From Shimwellia blattae DSM 4481 = NBRC 105725 (GTDB taxonomy: Bacteria > Pseudomonadota > Gammaproteobacteria > Enterobacterales > Enterobacteriaceae): a stretch of 64,000 nt of DNA. Location of the stretch: the NCBI RefSeq assembly GCF_000262305.1, contig NC_017910.1:3782001-3846000 (forward strand), read 5' to 3'. A program made the position numbers and the translations under genes. The notes beneath the pieces were generated by a model, which was given only the letters and a program-made list of their open reading frames with translations, had not been told where the DNA came from and searched no databases. This document shows positions 59,970-64,000 of this stretch, one piece after another. How positions within the stretch are numbered: the first letter of the stretch is position 1; each line of letters starts with the position of its first letter.

Positions 59970-60473
59970 ATGTTAAACCAGCTAAAATCCCTGACAGAAC
60001 GCCTTAACGGAAATAACACACTCGTCGACCAGTGGCTGCTGCAAAGAAAGCACCTGTTAATCGCCTGGTATAACCTGGTCGGCCTGACACCAGGGAAAAG
60101 TTCGCTGGCCGCCATCGATGAAATGGCGCTGGATGCCTTTTGCCAGGGCCTGGTGGATTATTTATCTGCCGGTCATTTCCATATTTATGCGCGCATTATC
60201 GGTGAAATTAAAGGAAATTACGCACAGCTCGCCACATCGCAAATCTGCCCGCAGCTTGAAGCCAACACGCAGCAAATTATGGCCTATTACGATCTGCATC
60301 TGGAGAGCGCTCTGGAGCATGATGATTTTGCCGAATTTCAGCAAGCCCTTTCCGGGCTGGGTGAAGCCATGGAGACCCGGTTTGCCCTGGAAGATAAGCT
60401 GATGCTGATGGCGCTGGAGCTCAGCCGGGATCTCAGCGCCAATGACGGAAATCCGTTAACCCGTCCTGCTTGA
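59970..60473 (+). CDS. rsd: Anti-sigma70 factor Rsd
   Basis: 167 residues (E. coli Rsd 158; the extra residues are at the C-terminus). An all-helical protein of the Rsd/AlgQ family that sequesters sigma70 in stationary phase. It starts MLNQLKSLTERLNGNN; conserved segments are VDQWLLQRKHLLIAWYNLVG, VDYLSAGHFHIYARI and PQLEANTQQIMAYYDLHLE. GGAG precedes the ATG. The following 280 bases contain a GC-rich hairpin (60507-60522) and the TPP riboswitch. Confidence 0.95.
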   Translation: MLNQLKSLTERLNGNNTLVDQWLLQRKHLLIAWYNLVGLTPGKSSLAAIDEMALDAFCQGLVDYLSAGHFHIYARIIGEIKGNYAQLATSQICPQLEANTQQIMAYYDLHLESALEHDDFAEFQQALSGLGEAMETRFALEDKLMLMALELSRDLSANDGNPLTRPA

Positions 60474-60506
60474 GTTTCTGCGTATTAACGCGTAATTTAC
60501 AACTGC

Positions 60507-60522
60507 CCCCGCACATGCGGGG
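60507..60522 (+). other. Stem-loop between rsd and the thi leader
   Basis: CCCCGC (60507-60512), loop ACAT, GCGGGG (60517-60522). No T tract follows, so termination of rsd here is doubtful. Confidence 0.5.
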
Positions 60523-60525
60523 ATG

Positions 60526-60636
60526 AATCTTGTCGGAGTGCCCAGAGGTGAGCGTTTACGTTCGCCGCGGGCTGAGACCGTTAATTCGGGATCCGCGGAA
60601 CCTGATCAGGTTAAAACCTGCGAAGGGAACAAGAGT
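60526..60636 (+). promoter_or_regulatory. TPP riboswitch (THI element) of thiCEF
   Basis: P1 arm CTTGT (60529-60533) pairs with ACAAG (60629-60633). Between them lie the invariant GGGCTGAGACCG and CGCGGAACCTGATCAGGTTA to CTGCGAAGGGAACAAGAG blocks of the thiamine-pyrophosphate aptamer. The region from 60640 to 60753 contains a CACC-GG/CC-GGGTG hairpin, the likely expression platform, before the thiC ribosome site. With TPP bound, thiC translation should fall. Confidence 0.96.
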
Positions 60637-60753
60637 AATGCCTCACTGTTTTCACTGAGCTCACCGGCTTCTTCACCGGGTGATAACTCAGGGTAAATTA
60701 CTCCTTCCGTCGTTCTGGCAAGCCATATTCTGCGTTTAAACCGGAAATGAGCT

Positions 60754-62655
60754 ATGTCCAACACCACAGAAAAACCAGACCGTCGCGCGCAGCGCGATGC
60801 CGCCCGGCACTTTATCAACACCCTTGAAGGGACCAGTTACCCCAGTTCACAGCGTATTTACCTCACCGGCAGCCGGGAAGATATCCGCGTGCCGGTGCGT
60901 GAAATCCAGCTCAGCCCGACCCTGATAAACCAGGATCCCCACTCGCCCCGCTATGAGCCCAACGAAGCGGTTGTGGTGTATGACACCTCCGGCCCTTACG
61001 GGGATCCGGCAATCCAGGTGGATGTGCACCAGGGGCTGGCCAGATTACGCCAGCCGTGGATAGCGCAGCGTAACGATACCGAGCCCCTGGACGCCCGCAG
61101 CTCCACCTGGAGCCGCCAGCGCCTGGCAGACGATACCCTTGACGAGTTGCGCTTCCGGGCGCTGCCCCGCCCCAGACGCGCCCGTAGCGGGCAATGTGTC
61201 ACCCAGCTTCACTATGCCCGCCAGGGGATAATCACCCCGGAGATGGAGTTTATCGCCATTCGCGAGAACATGGGCCGCGAGCGCATTCGCAGTGCGGTTT
61301 TACGCCAACAGCACCCGGGCCAGGGGTTTGGTGCCCGGCTGCCGGAGAATATCACCGGTGAATTTGTGCGCGCTGAGGTGGCCGCTGGCCGGGCGATTAT
61401 CCCGGCCAACATTAACCACCCGGAGTCAGAGCCGATGATTATCGGCCGCAACTTCCTGGTGAAGGTGAACGCCAATATCGGCAGCTCGGCGGTGAGCTCA
61501 TCCATTGAAGAAGAGGTGGAAAAGCTGGTCTGGGCCACCCGCTGGGGGGCCGATACGGTGATGGATCTCTCCACCGGGCGCTATATCCACGAAACCCGGG
61601 AGTGGATCCTGCGCAACAGCCCGGTGCCCATCGGCACGGTGCCCGTTTATCAGGCCCTGGAGAAGGTTAACGGCATTGCCGAAAACCTGAACTGGGACAT
61701 CTTCCGGGATACGCTGCTGGAGCAGGCAGAACAAGGGGTCGACTACTTTACTATCCACGCCGGGGTTCTGCTGCGCTATGTGCCGATGACCGCAAAACGC
61801 CTGACCGGGATCGTCTCGCGCGGGGGGTCGATCATGGCTAAGTGGTGCCTGTCCCACCATCAGGAAAACTTTCTTTACCAGCACTTCCGGGAGATCTGCG
61901 AGATCTGCGCGGCCTATGATGTGGCCCTATCCCTCGGCGACGGGCTGCGCCCGGGATCAATTCAGGACGCCAACGATGAAGCCCAGTTCGCCGAGTTACA
62001 CACCCTTGGTGAGCTGACCAGCATCGCCCGGGAGTATGACGTGCAGGTGATGATCGAAGGCCCGGGCCATGTGCCGATGCAGATGATCCAGCGCAATATG
62101 ACCGAAGAGCTGGAGCACTGCCACGAGGCCCCGTTCTACACCCTCGGCCCGCTCACCACAGACATTGCCCCGGGCTATGATCATTTCACCTCCGGGATTG
62201 GTGCGGCGATGATCGGCTGGTTCGGCTGCGCCATGCTCTGCTATGTGACCCCGAAGGAGCACCTCGGCCTGCCGGATAAAGACGATGTCCGCCAGGGGCT
62301 TATCACCTACAAAATTGCCGCCCACGCAGCCGATCTGGCAAAAGGGCACCCCGGCGCCCAGATCCGCGATAACGCCATGTCGAAAGCGCGTTTTGAATTC
62401 CGCTGGGAGGATCAGTTTAACCTCGCGCTGGATCCCTTTACCGCCCGGGCCTACCACGATGCAACACTGCCCCAGGCATCCGGCAAGGTGGCCCACTTCT
62501 GCTCCATGTGCGGGCCCAAATTCTGTTCAATGAAAATCAGCCAGGATGTGCGCGACTACGCTGCCCGCCAGCAAATGGATGCCGGTATGGCAGATATGTC
62601 GCGCGCTTTCCAGACGAAAGGCGGGGAGATCTATCTTCGCCAGGAGGAAATATAA
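60754..62655 (+). CDS. thiC: Phosphomethylpyrimidine synthase
   Basis: 633 residues (E. coli ThiC 631). A radical SAM-type enzyme that converts aminoimidazole ribotide to the thiamine pyrimidine. The C-terminal iron-sulphur motif CX2CX4C is CSMCGPKFC, near residues 588-596. The barrel motifs NFLVKVNANIGSSAV, VMDLSTGRYIHETREWILRNSPVPIGTVP and IEGPGHVPMQMIQ are unchanged. Its N-terminal 90 residues are more diverged, as usual. First gene of thiCEF; stop TAA overlaps the thiE ATG by one base. Confidence 0.98.
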   Translation: MSNTTEKPDRRAQRDAARHFINTLEGTSYPSSQRIYLTGSREDIRVPVREIQLSPTLINQDPHSPRYEPNEAVVVYDTSGPYGDPAIQVDVHQGLARLRQPWIAQRNDTEPLDARSSTWSRQRLADDTLDELRFRALPRPRRARSGQCVTQLHYARQGIITPEMEFIAIRENMGRERIRSAVLRQQHPGQGFGARLPENITGEFVRAEVAAGRAIIPANINHPESEPMIIGRNFLVKVNANIGSSAVSSSIEEEVEKLVWATRWGADTVMDLSTGRYIHETREWILRNSPVPIGTVPVYQALEKVNGIAENLNWDIFRDTLLEQAEQGVDYFTIHAGVLLRYVPMTAKRLTGIVSRGGSIMAKWCLSHHQENFLYQHFREICEICAAYDVALSLGDGLRPGSIQDANDEAQFAELHTLGELTSIAREYDVQVMIEGPGHVPMQMIQRNMTEELEHCHEAPFYTLGPLTTDIAPGYDHFTSGIGAAMIGWFGCAMLCYVTPKEHLGLPDKDDVRQGLITYKIAAHAADLAKGHPGAQIRDNAMSKARFEFRWEDQFNLALDPFTARAYHDATLPQASGKVAHFCSMCGPKFCSMKISQDVRDYAARQQMDAGMADMSRAFQTKGGEIYLRQEEI

Positions 62656-63293
62656 TGCTGTACCAACCCGATTTTCCCGCCATGCCCCGGTGCCTGGGGC
62701 TCTACCCGGTTGTTGACTCGGTGGAGTGGATTGCCCGCCTGCTGGAGGCCGGTGTGCGTACTATCCAGCTGCGCATTAAAGACAAGCAGGACCACGAGGT
62801 CGAGGCCGATGTGGCTGCGGCTATCGCCCTGGGCAGGCGCTATAACGCCCGGCTGTTTATTAACGACTACTGGCGGCTGGCGATTAAACACCAGGCCTAC
62901 GGGGTCCACCTGGGCCAGGAGGACCTGGAAACCACCGATCTGAACGCCATCCGTAAAGCGGGGCTGCGGCTCGGGGTGTCCACCCATGACGATATGGAAA
63001 TCGACGTCGCGCTCGCGGCCAGACCTTCCTATATCGCCCTGGGCCATGTGTTCCCCACCCTGACCAAACAGATGCCCTCCGCCCCCCAGGGGCTGGCACA
63101 GCTGGCGGCACATATCCGGCGCCTGGGAGAGTACCCGACAGTGGCCATTGGCGGTATCAGCATTGCCCGGGCACCCGCAGTGATGGATACCGGCGTCGGC
63201 AGTATTGCTGTGGTCAGCGCGATAACACAGGCGCCGGACTGGCGCCAGGCCACGGCACAGCTGCTGGACATTGCGGGTGCCGGGGATGAATGA
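62655..63293 (+). CDS. thiE: Thiamine phosphate synthase
   Basis: The ATG at 62655, in TAATG with the thiC stop and after AGGAGG, gives 212 residues (E. coli ThiE 211), starting MLYQPDFPAMPRCLGLYPVVDS. It joins the pyrimidine and thiazole phosphates. Motifs: TIQLRIKDK, RLFINDYWRLAIKHQAYGVHLGQEDL, LGVSTHDDMEIDVA, ALGHVFPTLTKQMPSAPQG and the phosphate-binding VAIGGIS. It overlaps thiF by eight bases, so thiC, thiE and thiF are translationally coupled. Confidence 0.98.
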   Translation: MLYQPDFPAMPRCLGLYPVVDSVEWIARLLEAGVRTIQLRIKDKQDHEVEADVAAAIALGRRYNARLFINDYWRLAIKHQAYGVHLGQEDLETTDLNAIRKAGLRLGVSTHDDMEIDVALAARPSYIALGHVFPTLTKQMPSAPQGLAQLAAHIRRLGEYPTVAIGGISIARAPAVMDTGVGSIAVVSAITQAPDWRQATAQLLDIAGAGDE

Positions 63294-64000
63294 CGCAGAT
63301 TTTATGCGCTACAGCCGCCAGCTGCTGCTGGAGGAGATAGCCCTGGAGGGCCAGCAAAAACTGCTCGCCAGCCAGGTGCTGATTATCGGCCTTGGCGGGC
63401 TGGGCTCCCCGGCGGCCCTCTACCTGGCCGGGGCCGGGGTGGGCCACCTGGTCGTGGCCGATGACGACACCGTGCATATCAGCAACCTGCAGCGCCAGAT
63501 CCTGTTCAGCAGCGGCGACCTTGAACAGCCCAAAGCAAAGGTGGCGAAACGCCAGCTTGAGCGGCTCAACCCGGCCATCCGCGTGGATGTCCTCCACCAG
63601 CGGTTATCCGGCCTGCCATTGCGCCAGGCTGTCGCCCGGGCGGACCTGGTGCTTGACTGCACCGACAATATGGCCGCCCGCCAGGAAATCAACGCCGCCT
63701 GCGTGGCGCTGGACACGCCGCTAATCAGCGCCAGCGCCGTGGGGTTCAGCGGCCAGCTGATGGTACTGACGCCCCCCTGGTCCAGCGGCTGCTACCGCTG
63801 CCTGTGGCCAGAGGATGCCGAACCGGCACTTAACTGCCGCACCGCCGGTATCCCGGGACCGGTGGTGGGCATCATGGGCACCTTACAGGCGCTGGAAGCG
63901 CTGAAGCTGCTCAGCGGAATGGCTGTTGCCAGTGGCAAATTACAGCTGTTTGATGCCAGAGCGCTCCAGTGGCGCACCCTGGCACTACGCCGGGCGCCGG
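63286..64000 (+). CDS. thiF: ThiS adenylyltransferase, 3' end cut by the window
   Basis: The ATG at 63286, inside the end of thiE, opens 238 codons that run off the right edge; E. coli ThiF has 251, so little is missing. An E1-like enzyme that adenylates the C-terminus of the sulphur carrier ThiS. It starts MNDADFMRYSRQLLLEEIALEGQQK; the nucleotide loop VLIIGLGGLGSPAALYLAGAG, LDCTDNMAARQEINAAC and the first zinc CxxC (SGCYRCLWP) are visible, with NCRTAGIPGPVVG. The second CxxC should lie just beyond the edge. Confidence 0.95.
   Translation, partial: MNDADFMRYSRQLLLEEIALEGQQKLLASQVLIIGLGGLGSPAALYLAGAGVGHLVVADDDTVHISNLQRQILFSSGDLEQPKAKVAKRQLERLNPAIRVDVLHQRLSGLPLRQAVARADLVLDCTDNMAARQEINAACVALDTPLISASAVGFSGQLMVLTPPWSSGCYRCLWPEDAEPALNCRTAGIPGPVVGIMGTLQALEALKLLSGMAVASGKLQLFDARALQWRTLALRRAP

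Overview
The window is a chromosomal segment of a gamma-proteobacterium of the family Enterobacteriaceae. Nearly every protein is recognisably the counterpart of an Escherichia coli K-12 protein, usually of the same length, and the gene order follows the E. coli 90-92 min region (thiFEC ... metA, aceBAK, metH, pgi, malG-malM, plsB, lexA, dnaB, tyrB, aphA, yjbR) read in reverse. The sequence is GC-rich and diverged enough that it is not E. coli or Salmonella. I would not name a species from this alone, although a Shimwellia-like or other early-branching enterobacterium would fit.

Layout. 1-11.4 kb: 5' end of yjbR, aphA, tyrB, alr and dnaB on the minus strand; qor on plus; pspG (with a sigma54 promoter), dusA and a cupin gene on minus; zur on plus; then dinF, lexA (two SOS boxes) and dgkA on minus. 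11.6-16.7 kb: plsB facing ubiA-ubiC. 15.7-23.5 kb: the maltose regulon, malM-lamB-malK diverging from malE-malF-malG across a MalT/CRP control region. 23.5-24.15 kb: a non-coding element bounded by inverted repeats and filled with hairpins. 24.2-33.2 kb: psiE, pgi, a lysine riboswitch with lysC, a PanS-like transporter, yjbD, rluF, a HigBA-type toxin-antitoxin pair, yjbB. 33.4-46.8 kb: metH, iclR, the glyoxylate operon aceB-aceA-aceK, a LysR regulator facing an amidohydrolase-type decarboxylase, metA, yjaB. 46.8-52.3 kb: a complete rRNA operon (16S, tRNA-Glu, 23S, 5S) on minus. 52.4-64 kb: purH-purD, then yjaH, hupA, yjaG, nfi, hemE and nudC on minus, rsd, and a TPP riboswitch with thiC-thiE-thiF (thiF cut by the right edge).

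How the genes work together. Most are household functions with their familiar controls visible: LexA on lexA-dinF, sigma54 on pspG, MalT and CRP on the mal genes, IclR on iclR and aceB, MetJ on metA, PurR on purH, lysine and TPP riboswitches on lysC and thiC, and tandem P1/P2 promoters with boxA on the rRNA operon.

Differences from the K-12 layout are the interesting part. Absent here are yjbQ, yjbJ, yjbI, xylE, yjbEFGH, pepE, arpA, yjaA and zraPSR. Present instead are a cupin gene next to zur, the inverted-repeat element between malG and psiE, a PanS-like transporter after lysC, a toxin-antitoxin module between rluF and yjbB, and the LysR/decarboxylase pair between aceB and metA. The strongest candidate for something undescribed is the approximately 610-bp element at 23518-24130. 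Its arms pair perfectly over long stretches, and its interior carries a run of stem-loops presenting GGA in the loop, the signature of RNAs that bind CsrA/RsmA.
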